Source: Lentzea sp. (GTDB taxonomy: Bacteria > Actinomycetota > Actinomycetes > Mycobacteriales > Pseudonocardiaceae). Taken from it: 17,044 nucleotides of DNA. Both the position numbers and the translations under genes were made by a program. The notes beneath the pieces were generated by a model. It saw nothing but the letters and a program-made list of their open reading frames with translations. It searched no databases and had not been told where the DNA came from. Position 1 is the stretch's first letter. Every line of letters begins with the position of its first letter. Below are positions 1-8,629 of this stretch, one piece after another. Location of the stretch: positions 1 through 17,044 of the forward strand of contig JASLAV010000595.1 of the NCBI GenBank assembly GCA_030146905.1. The letters run 5' to 3'.

Positions 1-16
1 CCCCCACGATTTTCAC

Positions 17-21
17 GGGAG
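17..21 (+). promoter_or_regulatory. Ribosome binding site of pyrG
   Basis: GGGAG lies 8 nt before GTG at 30 but only 5 nt before TTG at 27. This spacing supports the GTG start. Confidence 0.55.
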
Positions 22-29
22 CCCCGTTG

Positions 30-1708
<1,679 letters not shown>

Positions 1709-1712
<4 letters not shown>

Positions 1713-2329
1713 CGTCGAGGCACGACTTCAGGACCGTCTCCAGCGAGGACGTGCACGTCGGGAAGATCCTGGCGCTGCGCGTCGACGAGGTGGAGATGCC
1801 CGGCGGCGGCACGGCCAAGCGCGAGATCGTCGAGCACACCGGCGCCGTCGCGGTCGTCGCGGTCGACGACGAGGGCCAGGTCACGCTGGTCCACCAGTAC
1901 CGGCACGCGCTGGGCAGGCACCTGTGGGAGCTGCCGGCGGGCCTGCTCGACCACGAGGGCGAGCAGCCCGTGGTCGGTGCGCGCCGCGAGCTCGCGGAGG
2001 AGGTCGGGCTCGCCGCGGAGCAGTGGCACGTGCTGGTCGACGTCGCCGCGTCGCCCGGTTTCACCGACGAGGTCGTGCGCGTGTTCCTGGCGCGCGAGCT
2101 GTCCGAGGTCGACCGCGACGTGCAGGGCGAGGAGGAAGCGGATCTGGAGGTCCACCGCTTCCCGCTCGCCGAGGCCGTGCGGATGGTGCTGTCCGGCGAG
2201 ATCGTCAACGCCTCCTCCGTCGCCGGGCTGCTCGCGGCCCGCGAGGTGGTGGAGGGACGGGTGGAGCCGCGTCCGGCCGACGCGCCCTTCCGCGACAAGC
2301 CGACCCGGTTCGTGGCCCGCAAGAAGTAG
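1709..2329 (+). CDS. NUDIX hydrolase, ADP-ribose pyrophosphatase type
   Basis: A 206-residue NUDIX protein that probably hydrolyses ADP-ribose to AMP and ribose 5-phosphate. The NUDIX box spans residues 78-101, with G78, E85 and the metal-binding core R93-E-L-A-E-E-V-G-L101. The first spacer of the box has one residue more than the classic G-x5-E pattern. From memory, mycobacterial Rv1700, the ADP-ribose pyrophosphatase next to pyrG, has the same spacing. SPGFTDE at 115-121 and the acidic EEEAD at 141-145 also fit that subfamily. GTG at 1709 overlaps the pyrG stop by 4 nt. The gene ends in TAG at 2327-2329, which is also the first half of the next gene's -10 box. The substrate is inferred from synteny and subfamily; the fold is certain. 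Confidence 0.9.
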
Positions 2330-2332
2330 GTT
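2327..2332 (+). promoter_or_regulatory. -10 box of a leaderless promoter for the DUF2752 gene
   Basis: TAGGTT (TANNNT) ends 6 nt before ATG 2339, so transcription would start at or next to the start codon. No Shine-Dalgarno sequence is present. No clear -35 hexamer is visible 17 nt upstream. The hexamer includes the NUDIX stop codon. Confidence 0.5.
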
Positions 2333-2338
2333 GGGCTG

Positions 2339-2734
2339 ATGCGGACGCTGAAGGGTGCCTTCTCGCGGTTGAAGGCGCCCTTCGGCCTTCTCGCGCTCGG
2401 CGGGGCCGGTGCGGTCGTGCTGCTGTTCGTCGACCCGAACAAGCCCGGCAACCTGCTGCCGAAGTGCCCGTTCAACTGGCTGACGGGCCTGGACTGCCCC
2501 GGATGCGGGGCCACGCGCATGCTGCACGCGCTGCTGCACGGTGACGTCGTCAGCGCGTTCCACCACAACGCGGTGCTGCTCGCGCTGGGCGTTCCGCTGG
2601 CCCTGTGGCTGTTCGGGCGCTGGACCCGCGACAGGTGGACAGGGGAACGGCGATCCGTGCCGAAGTCGGTCGGTGTCGCCGTTCTCGTCGTCGCGGCGGT
2701 GTGGGGTGTGGGCAGGAACCTCGCGGGGATCTAG
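2339..2734 (+). CDS. DUF2752 small membrane protein
   Basis: A 131-residue protein of unknown function matching the DUF2752 pattern. The diagnostic segment is LDCPGCGATR at 51-60, with Cys53 and Cys56 in a CxxCGxTR arrangement, and a further Cys43 just before it. After it come HALLHGDV and HHNAVLLALGVPLALW, also typical of the family. Three hydrophobic segments (about 16-31, 77-93 and 110-125) suggest an integral membrane protein. The N-terminus has a short internal repeat (LKGAFSR, LKAPFGL) encoded over a DNA inverted repeat. No Shine-Dalgarno precedes ATG 2339, and the upstream -10 box suggests a leaderless mRNA. The neighbouring TM2-domain gene is convergent and shares the terminator. Function cannot be stated. 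Confidence 0.8.
   Translation: MRTLKGAFSRLKAPFGLLALGGAGAVVLLFVDPNKPGNLLPKCPFNWLTGLDCPGCGATRMLHALLHGDVVSAFHHNAVLLALGVPLALWLFGRWTRDRWTGERRSVPKSVGVAVLVVAAVWGVGRNLAGI
2350..2383 (+). repeat. Inverted repeat inside the first codons of the DUF2752 gene
   Basis: GAAGGGTGCCTTC (2350-2362) and GAAGGCGCCCTTC (2371-2383) form a 13-bp stem with one G-U pair and an 8-nt loop. It starts 11 nt after the start codon of an apparently leaderless gene and 20 nt after the NUDIX stop. It could be an attenuator or 5' mRNA structure, a partial terminator for pyrG-NUDIX, or a by-product of the LKGAFSR/LKAPFGL codon repeat. Confidence 0.6.
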
Positions 2735-2771
2735 TGGTGTGGCCCGGCAACGGGCCGGGTCGCGCCACTAG
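2731..2771. terminator. Bidirectional terminator holding both convergent stop codons
   Basis: The inner perfect stem GGCCCG/CGGGCC (2741-2746 with 2751-2756) has a GCAA tetraloop. It is enclosed by an outer perfect arm CTAGTGG/CCACTAG (2731-2737 with 2765-2771). The TAG stops of the DUF2752 gene (2732-2734, plus) and the TM2 gene (2768-2770, minus) pair with each other in the outer arm. No U-tract follows, as is common in actinomycetes. Confidence 0.75.
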
Positions 2772-3382
2772 TCGCGGAGCTTGCGGCCCTGCGCGTCCGT
2801 GCCGCCGCTGACCAGGATGATGATCCCGTCGATCAGCGACCAGATGCCGCAGCCGCCGCAGGTCAGCAGCTGGGCGACGCCGATGCCCACGTGCCCGGTG
2901 TAGAAGCGGCCGATGCCCAGGTTGCCCAGGAACAGCTGCAGCACGCCCGCGGCGATCTTCGACTTGTCCGACAGCGGCACGCCGGTGATCGGGTCGAAGC
3001 CGTACGGCGCGGCCGGGTTCGCGTAGCCCGTGCCCGGCGGCACCATGCCGGGAGGAGGCGGCGGCACGTACTGCTGGTGTGATCCGGTGGGCGGCGGGTA
3101 GTACGGCTGCGTGGACTGGGGCGGGAAGCCCTGCGGTGGCGGTGGCACGGCCGCGAACGGCACCGAGGGCGGTGCGAGGAACGGCGGGTGCGGCTGCGGC
3201 AGGTCGCGGAACAGCTCCGCGAGCTCGTGGTAGGACTGCGCGCCGGACGCGCGGTTCACCCTGTCCTGGTACTCCGTGATGTCGAGCCGCGCCATCGCGA
3301 AGTGGTCGTTGAGCGCGGTGATCGCTTCTTCGCGCTGCTGGTTGCCGATGCGCTGCTGCTCCGGCCCGAATGCTTCTGACAC
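2768..3382 (-). CDS. DUF1707 and TM2 domain membrane protein
   Basis: A 204-residue three-part protein. Residues about 11-63 ([18 protein letters not shown] onward) fit the actinobacterial DUF1707/SHOCT-like domain. Residues 64-128 are a Pro/Tyr/Gln-rich linker with repeated PPP runs. Residues 138-192 are a TM2 domain: two membrane helices around a turn, with [11 protein letters not shown], a CGGCG turn at 175-179 and the downstream LIDGIII. Function of such proteins is unknown; a membrane role is inferred. GTG at 3382 is chosen because DUF1707 begins right after it. An upstream in-frame ATG at 3454 would overlap the ald coding region and adds unrelated sequence. The gene is divergent from ald across 53 bp and convergent with the DUF2752 gene. 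Confidence 0.82.
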   Translation of the reverse strand: MSEAFGPEQQRIGNQQREEAITALNDHFAMARLDITEYQDRVNRASGAQSYHELAELFRDLPQPHPPFLAPPSVPFAAVPPPPQGFPPQSTQPYYPPPTGSHQQYVPPPPPGMVPPGTGYANPAAPYGFDPITGVPLSDKSKIAAGVLQLFLGNLGIGRFYTGHVGIGVAQLLTCGGCGIWSLIDGIIILVSGGTDAQGRKLRD

Positions 3383-3390
3383 GGCTGAGC

Positions 3391-3396
3391 ACGTTA
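3391..3396 (-). promoter_or_regulatory. Possible -10 box for the TM2 gene
   Basis: On the minus strand TAACGT lies 8 nt before GTG 3382, predicting a leader of 0-2 nt. No convincing -35 element is visible. The ald promoter is on the opposite strand in the same 53-bp gap, so the two may interfere. Confidence 0.35.
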
Positions 3397-3423
3397 TCCG
3401 ATGCAGGAGATCGACATCGGGAA

Positions 3424-3429
3424 TACGCT
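3424..3429 (+). promoter_or_regulatory. ald: -10 box of a leaderless promoter for ald
   Basis: TACGCT lies exactly 6 nt before ATG 3436, and no Shine-Dalgarno is present in between. The transcript is predicted to begin at or next to the start codon. The -35 region is weak. Confidence 0.55.
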
Positions 3430-3435
3430 GCGACG

Positions 3436-4506
3436 ATGCGGGTCGGTGTCCCAAAGGAGATCAAGAACCACGAGTACCGGGTGGCGATCACACCCGCTGG
3501 AGTGGTCGAACTGGTGCGCCGCGGTCACGACGTCGTCATCGAGCAGGACGCCGGTGCCGGCTCGTCGTTCCCCGACCACGAGTACACGGCGGCGGGCGCG
3601 CGCATCGCGCCGTCGGCCGACGAGGTGTGGGGTCTCGCGGACCTGGTGCTGAAGGTCAAGGAACCGATCGAGCCCGAGTACCACCGCATGCGCCGTGGCC
3701 AGGTGCTCTTCACCTACCTGCACCTCGCGGCCGGTCCGGAGTGCACCAGGGCGATCGTGTCCTCCGGCATCACGGCCATCGCCTACGAGACCGTGCAGCT
3801 GCCGGACGGGTCGTTGCCGTTGCTGGCGCCGATGAGCGAGATCGCCGGGCGGATGGCGGCCCAGGTGGGCGCGCACTGCCTGGAACGCGCGCAAGGAGGC
3901 CGAGGGGTGCTGCTCGGCGGGGCGCCCGGTGTCGCGGCGGGCAAGGTCGCGGTGATCGGCGCCGGCGTGGCGGGGATGAACGCCGCGACCATGGCGGTCG
4001 GCATGCAGGCCGAGGTCGTCGTGCTCGACACCAACGTCAACCGGTTGCGGCAGATCGACTTCACCTACCGCGGGCACCTGCAGACCATCGCGTCGAACGC
4101 CTACGAGATCGACAAGGCCTGCCGCTGGGCGGATCTCGTCGTCGGCGCCGTGCTGGTGCCCGGTGCCAGGGCGCCGAGGCTCGTCAGCAACGAACTGGTG
4201 TCCAGGATGCGTTCCGGGAGCGTGCTCGTCGACATCGCGATCGATCAAGGCGGCTGCTTCGAGGATTCGCGTCCCACCACGCACGACGCGCCGACGTACC
4301 GTGTGCACGACTCCGTGTTCTACTGCGTTGCGAACATGCCGGGCGCGGTGCCGAACACGTCGACCTACGCTTTGACGAACGTGACGTTGCCGTACGTGAT
4401 CGCGTTGGCGGACAGAGGTTTCGACGATGCCGTGGCATCGGATCCAGCACTCGCGAAGGGCGTCAACGTGCGGGACGGGGAGATCGTGCTGGAAGGGCTG
4501 GAGTGA
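3436..4506 (+). CDS. ald: Alanine dehydrogenase
   Basis: Catalyses reversible NAD-dependent oxidative deamination of L-alanine to pyruvate and ammonia. The 356-residue product starts with the family signature [17 protein letters not shown]. It has every key residue known from mycobacterial Ald at the same number: Arg15, Lys75 (in VKEP), His96 and Asp270. The Rossmann motif is IGAGVAG around 174-180. Length is slightly below the usual 370 or so, but both ends look complete, including the C-terminal [20 protein letters not shown] stretch at 301-320. ATG 3436 gives the conserved N-terminus and follows a -10 box by 6 nt. It is coupled to xerD by a 4-nt GTGA overlap, a metabolic gene driving a recombinase gene. 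Its location here, rather than elsewhere as in Mycobacterium, is a lineage difference. Confidence 0.96.
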   Translation: MRVGVPKEIKNHEYRVAITPAGVVELVRRGHDVVIEQDAGAGSSFPDHEYTAAGARIAPSADEVWGLADLVLKVKEPIEPEYHRMRRGQVLFTYLHLAAGPECTRAIVSSGITAIAYETVQLPDGSLPLLAPMSEIAGRMAAQVGAHCLERAQGGRGVLLGGAPGVAAGKVAVIGAGVAGMNAATMAVGMQAEVVVLDTNVNRLRQIDFTYRGHLQTIASNAYEIDKACRWADLVVGAVLVPGARAPRLVSNELVSRMRSGSVLVDIAIDQGGCFEDSRPTTHDAPTYRVHDSVFYCVANMPGAVPNTSTYALTNVTLPYVIALADRGFDDAVASDPALAKGVNVRDGEIVLEGLE

Positions 4507-5402
4507 TCCCGGGAGCGGTCACTGACCTGGTGGCGACCTACCTCGACCACCTCGCCGTGGAACGCGGCACCGCCCGCAACACGCTCGACTCCTACACCAG
4601 GGACCTGCGCCGCTACACCGAACACCTGGAGTCCGCCGGTGTGACGGATCTGGGCGCGGTGACCGAGAGGCACGTGAGCGAGTTCCTGGCCGCGTTGCGG
4701 GAAAGCGGGCTCGCGGCGTCGTCGGCGGCCAGGACCTTGGTCGCCGTGCGGGGACTGCACCGCTTCGCGCACCGCGAAGGCGTTGTGCCGCACGACGTGG
4801 CGAAGGCCGTGCACCCGCCGTCACCGCCCAAGCGGCTGCCGAAAGCATTGCCCGTCAATGATGTTCTGACGTTGCTCGACACCGTCGGGAACCTGCGGGA
4901 CAAGGCGTTGCTGGAGCTGCTGTACTCGACGGGCGCGCGGATCTCCGAGGTCGTCGGGCTGGACGTCGACGACATCGACGCGGGCGAGCGGACCGTGCTG
5001 CTGGACGGGAAAGGCGGGAAGCAACGCCTGGTCCCCGTCGGACGGCCGGCGCTGGCGGCGGTCGACGCGTACCTGGTCCGCGCGCGCCCGGCGCTGGCGG
5101 CCAAAGGTCGTGGCACACCCGCGTTGTTCTTGAACGCGCGCGGCGGAAGGCTTTCGAGGCAGAGCGCGTGGACCGTCCTGAAGACCGCGGCGGAGGAAGC
5201 CGGGATCACCGCGGCGGTGTCTCCCCACACGTTGCGACATTCGTTCGCCACCCATCTGCTGGAAGGGGGTGCCGACGTTCGGGTGGTGCAGGAACTTCTC
5301 GGGCACGCATCGGTTACGACCACTCAGGTGTACACGCTGGTAACCGTTACGACTTTGAGGGAGGTCTACGCAACTGCACACCCTCGGGCCACTGGAACAT
5401 GA
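4503..5402 (+). CDS. xerD: Tyrosine recombinase XerD
   Basis: Site-specific recombinase that, with XerC, resolves chromosome dimers at dif near the terminus. The 299-residue product has the N-terminal SAM-like core-binding domain (about 7-92) and the catalytic domain (about 113-295). The catalytic residues are all present: Arg146 in TGARISEV, Lys170 or Lys173 in DGKGGKQR, His242 and Arg245 in [15 protein letters not shown], His268 in LGHAS, and the nucleophile Tyr277 in TTQVYT. The tail [12 protein letters not shown] is typical of XerD rather than of phage integrases. GTG 4503 overlaps the ald stop by 4 nt. Position upstream of parA-scpAB fits a housekeeping recombinase, not a mobile element. 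Confidence 0.94.
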   Translation: MIPGAVTDLVATYLDHLAVERGTARNTLDSYTRDLRRYTEHLESAGVTDLGAVTERHVSEFLAALRESGLAASSAARTLVAVRGLHRFAHREGVVPHDVAKAVHPPSPPKRLPKALPVNDVLTLLDTVGNLRDKALLELLYSTGARISEVVGLDVDDIDAGERTVLLDGKGGKQRLVPVGRPALAAVDAYLVRARPALAAKGRGTPALFLNARGGRLSRQSAWTVLKTAAEEAGITAAVSPHTLRHSFATHLLEGGADVRVVQELLGHASVTTTQVYTLVTVTTLREVYATAHPRATGT

Positions 5403-5414
5403 GGCTTCCACGGG

Positions 5415-5420
5415 TACGGT
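5415..5420 (+). promoter_or_regulatory. -10 box of a leaderless promoter for the ArsR-type regulator
   Basis: TACGGT ends 6 nt before GTG 5427, with no Shine-Dalgarno. A weak -35 (CTGGAA, 5392-5397) lies 17 nt upstream. A short inverted repeat TGGAA-N8-TTCCA (5393-5397 and 5406-5410) overlaps the -35 and might be an autoregulatory operator. Confidence 0.5.
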
Positions 5421-5426
5421 GGTCGG

Positions 5427-5756
5427 GTGCCGAACTTGGACGAGCCGTCCCCACAGGCCATTGATCTAGCCGCTGTGCTGCACGCGCTGAGCGACCCGAC
5501 ACGGCTCGCGGTCGTTCGCCAGATCCAGTCGAGCGGTGAGAGGCTGTGCGGGGCCTTCGAGGTCGACGTCGCGAAATCGACCCTCTCCCAGCACCTGCGC
5601 GTGTTGCGCGAAGCGGGCATCACACGAACACGCTGCCGCGGCAACCAGCGCTGGGTGTCGCTGCGCCGGGATGACCTGGATCTTCTCTTCCCCGGCCTGC
5701 TGGACGTGGTGCTCTCGGCGGTTGACAGGCGAACACGAACGGATGTCGCTGTCTGA
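5427..5756 (+). CDS. ArsR-family winged-helix transcriptional regulator
   Basis: A 109-residue DNA-binding protein of the ArsR/SmtB fold. The winged helix-turn-helix covers about 13-85: the family opening LHALSDPTRLAVVRQI at 18-33, the recognition helix KSTLSQHLRVLREAG at 50-64, and a wing with RCRGNQRWVSL. It lacks the classical metal-binding ELCVCD motif in alpha-3. The only cysteines are Cys41 and Cys70, so it is probably not a classical arsenic or cadmium sensor. Targets are unknown. It has its own leaderless-type promoter inside the 3' flank of xerD and lies 101 bp before parA in the same direction. Regulation of the parA operon is possible but unproven. Confidence 0.85.
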   Translation: MPNLDEPSPQAIDLAAVLHALSDPTRLAVVRQIQSSGERLCGAFEVDVAKSTLSQHLRVLREAGITRTRCRGNQRWVSLRRDDLDLLFPGLLDVVLSAVDRRTRTDVAV

Positions 5757-5785
5757 CCAAGTCTTGACAAGACCGGCGAGGCGCG

Positions 5786-5814
5786 TTGCCGCTCGCACGG
5801 GTGCGGCCTACGCT
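5786..5814 (+). promoter_or_regulatory. Promoter of the parA-scpAB operon
   Basis: TTGCCG (5786-5791), a 17-nt spacer and TACGCT (5809-5814) form a plausible sigma-70-type promoter, with a predicted start near 5821. The leader would be about 37 nt and carries a good Shine-Dalgarno at 5843-5848. A short dyad GTCTT-GAC-AAGAC at 5761-5773 lies just upstream. Confidence 0.5.
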
Positions 5815-5842
5815 GCGCCCGGGAGAGACGTCCACGACCAGT

Positions 5843-5848
5843 GAGGGA
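5843..5848 (+). promoter_or_regulatory. Ribosome binding site of parA
   Basis: GAGGGA sits 9 nt before ATG 5858. It decides this start over upstream in-frame codons, and it shows that this gene is leadered, unlike ald and the ArsR gene before it. Confidence 0.7.
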
Positions 5849-5857
5849 ACGCCAGTC

Positions 5858-6781
5858 ATGTCGACACCGGAGCACGCTTTCGCGCCCCGTGCCGACCTGA
5901 ACCTGGCCCCGCACGCCGCGCCGGTGGACGACGTCGCCCACGAACAGCTCGACGGCATCGGACCGACGGGCCGCACCCGCCGGCGCATCCCGGATCCGCC
6001 GCCGTTGCTGCACCACGGCCCGGCGAAGATCCTCGCGGTGTGCAACCAGAAGGGCGGCGTCGGCAAGACGACGACGACCATCAACCTGGGCGCGGCGCTG
6101 GCCGAGTACGGCAGACGGGTGCTGCTCGTCGACTTCGACCCCCAGGGCGCGCTGTCCGTGGGCCTCGGCGTGCACCCGCACCAGCTGGAAACCACGATCT
6201 ACAACGTCATCATGGAGGGCAACACCGCCGTCCCCGACGTCATCCGCAAGACCATGATCGACGAGATGGACCTGCTGCCGAGCAACATCGACCTGTCGGC
6301 GGCGGAGATCCAGCTGGTGTCCGAGGTGGGCCGAGAGCACACGCTCGTGCGCACCTTACGCCCCGTCATCGACCAGTACGACTACGTGCTGGTCGACTGC
6401 CAGCCGTCGCTCGGCCTGCTCACGGTGAACGCCCTCGCGGCCGCGGACGGAGTGCTGATCCCGCTGGAGTGCGAGTTCTTCTCGCTGCGCGGGGTGGCGC
6501 TGCTCATCGACACCATCGAGAAGGTCAAGGAACGCTTGAACCCCAAGCTCACCATCACCGGCATCCTCGCCACGATGTACGACCCGCGCACGCTGCACTC
6601 GCGCGAGGTCATGGCCCGCGTCGTGGAGGCGTTCGGCGACATCGTGTTCGACGCGGTCATCAACCGCACGGTGCGCTTCCCGGAGACCACCGTGGCCGGC
6701 GAGCCGATCACCCGCTGGGCCCCGCGTTCCTCCGGCGCCAACGCCTACCGGGCGCTGGCCCGCGAGGTGATCGCCCGGTGA
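5858..6781 (+). CDS. ParA/MinD-type ATPase (Soj-like) upstream of scpAB
   Basis: A 307-residue deviant Walker ATPase resembling mycobacterial Rv1708. ParA proteins form ATP-dependent dimers on DNA and move or position cargo such as partition complexes. Visible motifs are KGGVGKTT at 65-72 (deviant Walker A with its signature lysine), VDFDPQGALSVGLG from 91 (switch I region), and Walker B VLVDCQPSLG with Asp180. The first 55 residues are a Pro/Arg-rich extension (TGRTRRRIPDPPP at 38-50), as in Rv1708. It is not the oriC-linked chromosomal ParA, since no ParB gene follows. Instead it is coupled by a GTGA overlap to a small ribbon-helix-helix-like protein and then to scpA-scpB. That context suggests a role in chromosome organisation. 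The partner and cargo are unknown. Confidence 0.92.
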   Translation: MSTPEHAFAPRADLNLAPHAAPVDDVAHEQLDGIGPTGRTRRRIPDPPPLLHHGPAKILAVCNQKGGVGKTTTTINLGAALAEYGRRVLLVDFDPQGALSVGLGVHPHQLETTIYNVIMEGNTAVPDVIRKTMIDEMDLLPSNIDLSAAEIQLVSEVGREHTLVRTLRPVIDQYDYVLVDCQPSLGLLTVNALAAADGVLIPLECEFFSLRGVALLIDTIEKVKERLNPKLTITGILATMYDPRTLHSREVMARVVEAFGDIVFDAVINRTVRFPETTVAGEPITRWAPRSSGANAYRALAREVIAR

Positions 6782-7095
6782 ACCGCCGCCCTTCCTTGCC
6801 GGGGGCGGCCGAGCTGTTCCGGCTGACCGCTGCGCCCACGCCCGCTCCCGAGCCCGTCGACCCGCCCGTGCAGCGCCGCGGCACCGGGCGGACGAAGCAC
6901 ACCACGAAGATCACGGTGTACGTGTCGGACGAGGAGCTGCTGGCGCTGGAACAGGCGCGGCTGACGTTGCGCGCCTCCCACGCGCTGGGCGTCGACCGCG
7001 GGCGCGTGGTGCGCGAGGCCATCGCCATCGTGCTGGACGACCTCGAGAGGCTCGGCGACGAGTCGCTGCTGGTACGCAGGTTGCGCGAGCAGTGA
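6778..7095 (+). CDS. Small ribbon-helix-helix-like protein, putative ParA partner
   Basis: A 105-residue basic protein. The first 43 residues are Pro/Arg-rich and probably flexible, with a short motif GAAELFRLT at 9-17. The C-terminal half looks like a ribbon-helix-helix DNA-binding fold: beta strand KITVYVS (44-50), helix DEELLALEQARLTL (51-64), then helix DRGRVVREAIAIVLDDLERL (73-92). Its start and stop overlap parA and scpA by 4 nt each as GTGA, so the three genes are almost certainly translated together. Plasmid ParA systems often use a small RHH protein (ParG, omega) as the DNA-binding partner, so the same role is inferred here. It could instead be an autoregulator or an accessory factor for ScpAB. 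Fold assignment is from pattern only. Confidence 0.75.
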   Translation: MNRRPSLPGAAELFRLTAAPTPAPEPVDPPVQRRGTGRTKHTTKITVYVSDEELLALEQARLTLRASHALGVDRGRVVREAIAIVLDDLERLGDESLLVRRLREQ

Positions 7096-7925
7096 CCGAG
7101 GACGCCCCTGCCGAGGTTGCCGTTGCGGACGACGGCAAGTTCAAGGTCAGGCTCACGAACTTCGAAGGTCCGTTCGACCTGCTGCTGCAGCTGATCTCGC
7201 AGCACACGCTCGACGTGACCGAGGTGGCGCTGCACACGGTCACCGACGACTTCATCGCGCACCTCCGCGGCATGGGGGAGGCGTGGGACCTCGACGAGAC
7301 CACCGAGTTCCTGGTGATCGCGGCGACGCTGCTCGACCTGAAGGCCGCCCGCCTGCTGCCCACCGGTGACGTCGAGGACGAGGACGACCTCGCCCTGCTG
7401 GAGGCGCGGGACCTGCTGTTCGCCCGGTTGCTGCAGTACCGGGCCTACAAGCAGGTCGCGGCGCTGTTCGCCGAGCTGGAACAGGGTGCCTACCGGCGCT
7501 ACCCGCGGTCGGTGGCGCTGGAGCAGCGGTTCGAGGGCCTGTTGCCGGAGGTGATGCTCGGCGTCACACCCGGCAAGTTCGCCCTGATCGCGGCGTCCGC
7601 GTTCCGGCCGAAGCAGAAGCGGACCCTGTCGGTCGCGCACATCCACCAGCACAGGGTGTCGATCCGCGAGACGGCCGACCTGCTGCGGACGATGCTGATC
7701 GAGCGCGGCACGGCGTCGTTCGCGGAGATCGTCGCCGACTGCACGGAGACCATGGAGGTCGTGGCGCGGTTCCTGGCGCTGCTGGAGCTGTACCGGGAGA
7801 AGTCGCTGGCCTTCGAGCAGGAGGACCCGCTCGGCCCGCTGCGGGTGACGTGGGTCGGCGGGACGTTGGAGCAGGTGCAGACGCAGGCACACGCCGGCGA
7901 CGAGGACGAGGACTACGGCGGATGA
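7092..7925 (+). CDS. scpA: Segregation and condensation protein A
   Basis: The kleisin subunit that bridges the two heads of the SMC dimer in bacterial condensin, acting on chromosome compaction and segregation. The 277-residue product has the N-terminal kleisin signature FKVRLTNFEGPFDLLLQLIS at 17-36, followed by LDVTEVALHTVTDDFIAHL. An acidic Glu/Asp stretch (about 93-103) follows. The C-terminal winged helix (about 190-255) contains SFAEIVADCTETMEVVARFL and LALLELYREKSLAFEQ, the surface that contacts the SMC head in known kleisins. GTG 7092 overlaps the RHH gene by 4 nt, and the stop overlaps the scpB ATG by 4 nt. Length and order are normal for actinobacteria. Confidence 0.95.
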   Translation: MTEDAPAEVAVADDGKFKVRLTNFEGPFDLLLQLISQHTLDVTEVALHTVTDDFIAHLRGMGEAWDLDETTEFLVIAATLLDLKAARLLPTGDVEDEDDLALLEARDLLFARLLQYRAYKQVAALFAELEQGAYRRYPRSVALEQRFEGLLPEVMLGVTPGKFALIAASAFRPKQKRTLSVAHIHQHRVSIRETADLLRTMLIERGTASFAEIVADCTETMEVVARFLALLELYREKSLAFEQEDPLGPLRVTWVGGTLEQVQTQAHAGDEDEDYGG

Positions 7926-8629
7926 GCGAGCCATTGGTGGGACCGGACGCGGCGGAGATCCCGAAGCCGGGACCGGCGTTCGACGGGGACGGTGCGCCTG
8001 TTGCCGAGCCGGACGCCGCCGCCCTCGAGGCGCAGCTCCTCGCGACCGCACCCGAAGAGGTCATCGAGGACAGCGGTCTTCCCGACCTCACCGACGCCGC
8101 CACCTTCGAGGCCGCGCTCGAGTCCGTGCTGCTCGTCGTCGACAGCCCGATCACCGAAGACCAGCTCAGCAGCGCACTCGAGCAGCCGGTGAAGCGGGTC
8201 AAGCAGGCACTCCGTACACTTTCCACCCGGTACACCGAGTCCGGCAGCGGCATCGACCTGCGCAGGGCGGGAGACGGCTGGCGGTTCTACACGCGGGACC
8301 GCTTCGCCCCGTTCGTGGAGAAGCTGCTGCTCGACGGCCAGCGCGCGAAACTCACCCGCGCTGCCCTGGAGACGCTCGCGGTGATCGCCTACCGGCAGCC
8401 CGTCACGAGGGCGCGGATCGCGGCGGTGCGCGGCGTCAACGTCGACGGTGTGATCCGGACCCTGGTCGCACGGGGGCTCATCGAGGAGACGGGCACCGAC
8501 AGCGACACGGGTGGGATCCTGTACCGCACGACCGAACTGTTCCTGGAGCGGTTGGGGCTGTCGTCCTTGCACGACCTGCCGCCAATCGCGCCGCTGCTGC
8601 CCGAAGTGGATGCGATCGACGATGTCTGA
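7922..8629 (+). CDS. scpB: Segregation and condensation protein B
   Basis: A dimeric winged-helix (kite) subunit that binds the ScpA linker in SMC-ScpAB condensin. Of 235 residues, the first 58 or so are an acidic, Pro/Ala-rich extension. The two tandem winged helices then follow: FEALESVLLVV-type opening and SPITEDQLSSALE in the first, and LTRAALETLAVIAYRQPVTR at about 140-159 in the second. VRGVNVDGVIRTLVARGLI is the usual ScpB signature. ATG 7922 overlaps the scpA stop as ATGA. The start of rluB lies 8 nt inside the 3' end, so the operon continues without a gap. The long N-terminal extension is the only unusual point and is probably disordered. Confidence 0.95.
   Translation: MSEPLVGPDAAEIPKPGPAFDGDGAPVAEPDAAALEAQLLATAPEEVIEDSGLPDLTDAATFEAALESVLLVVDSPITEDQLSSALEQPVKRVKQALRTLSTRYTESGSGIDLRRAGDGWRFYTRDRFAPFVEKLLLDGQRAKLTRAALETLAVIAYRQPVTRARIAAVRGVNVDGVIRTLVARGLIEETGTDSDTGGILYRTTELFLERLGLSSLHDLPPIAPLLPEVDAIDDV

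Noticed and set aside
27..29. TTG as the pyrG start
   Set aside because: The Shine-Dalgarno is only 5 nt away and GTG at 30 follows directly with better spacing.
4503..5402. Tyrosine recombinase as an integrase of a mobile element
   Set aside because: XerD-type tail and length, conserved position near parA-scpAB, no tRNA or att repeats, no excisionase gene.
5764..5769. TTGACA as the -35 of the parA promoter
   Set aside because: No -10-like hexamer lies 16-19 nt downstream. TTGCCG at 5786 pairs with TACGCT at exactly 17 nt.
6708..8051. Long minus-strand frame opposite the RHH gene and scpA
   Set aside because: Antisense shadow without recognisable motifs over genes with strong family signatures.
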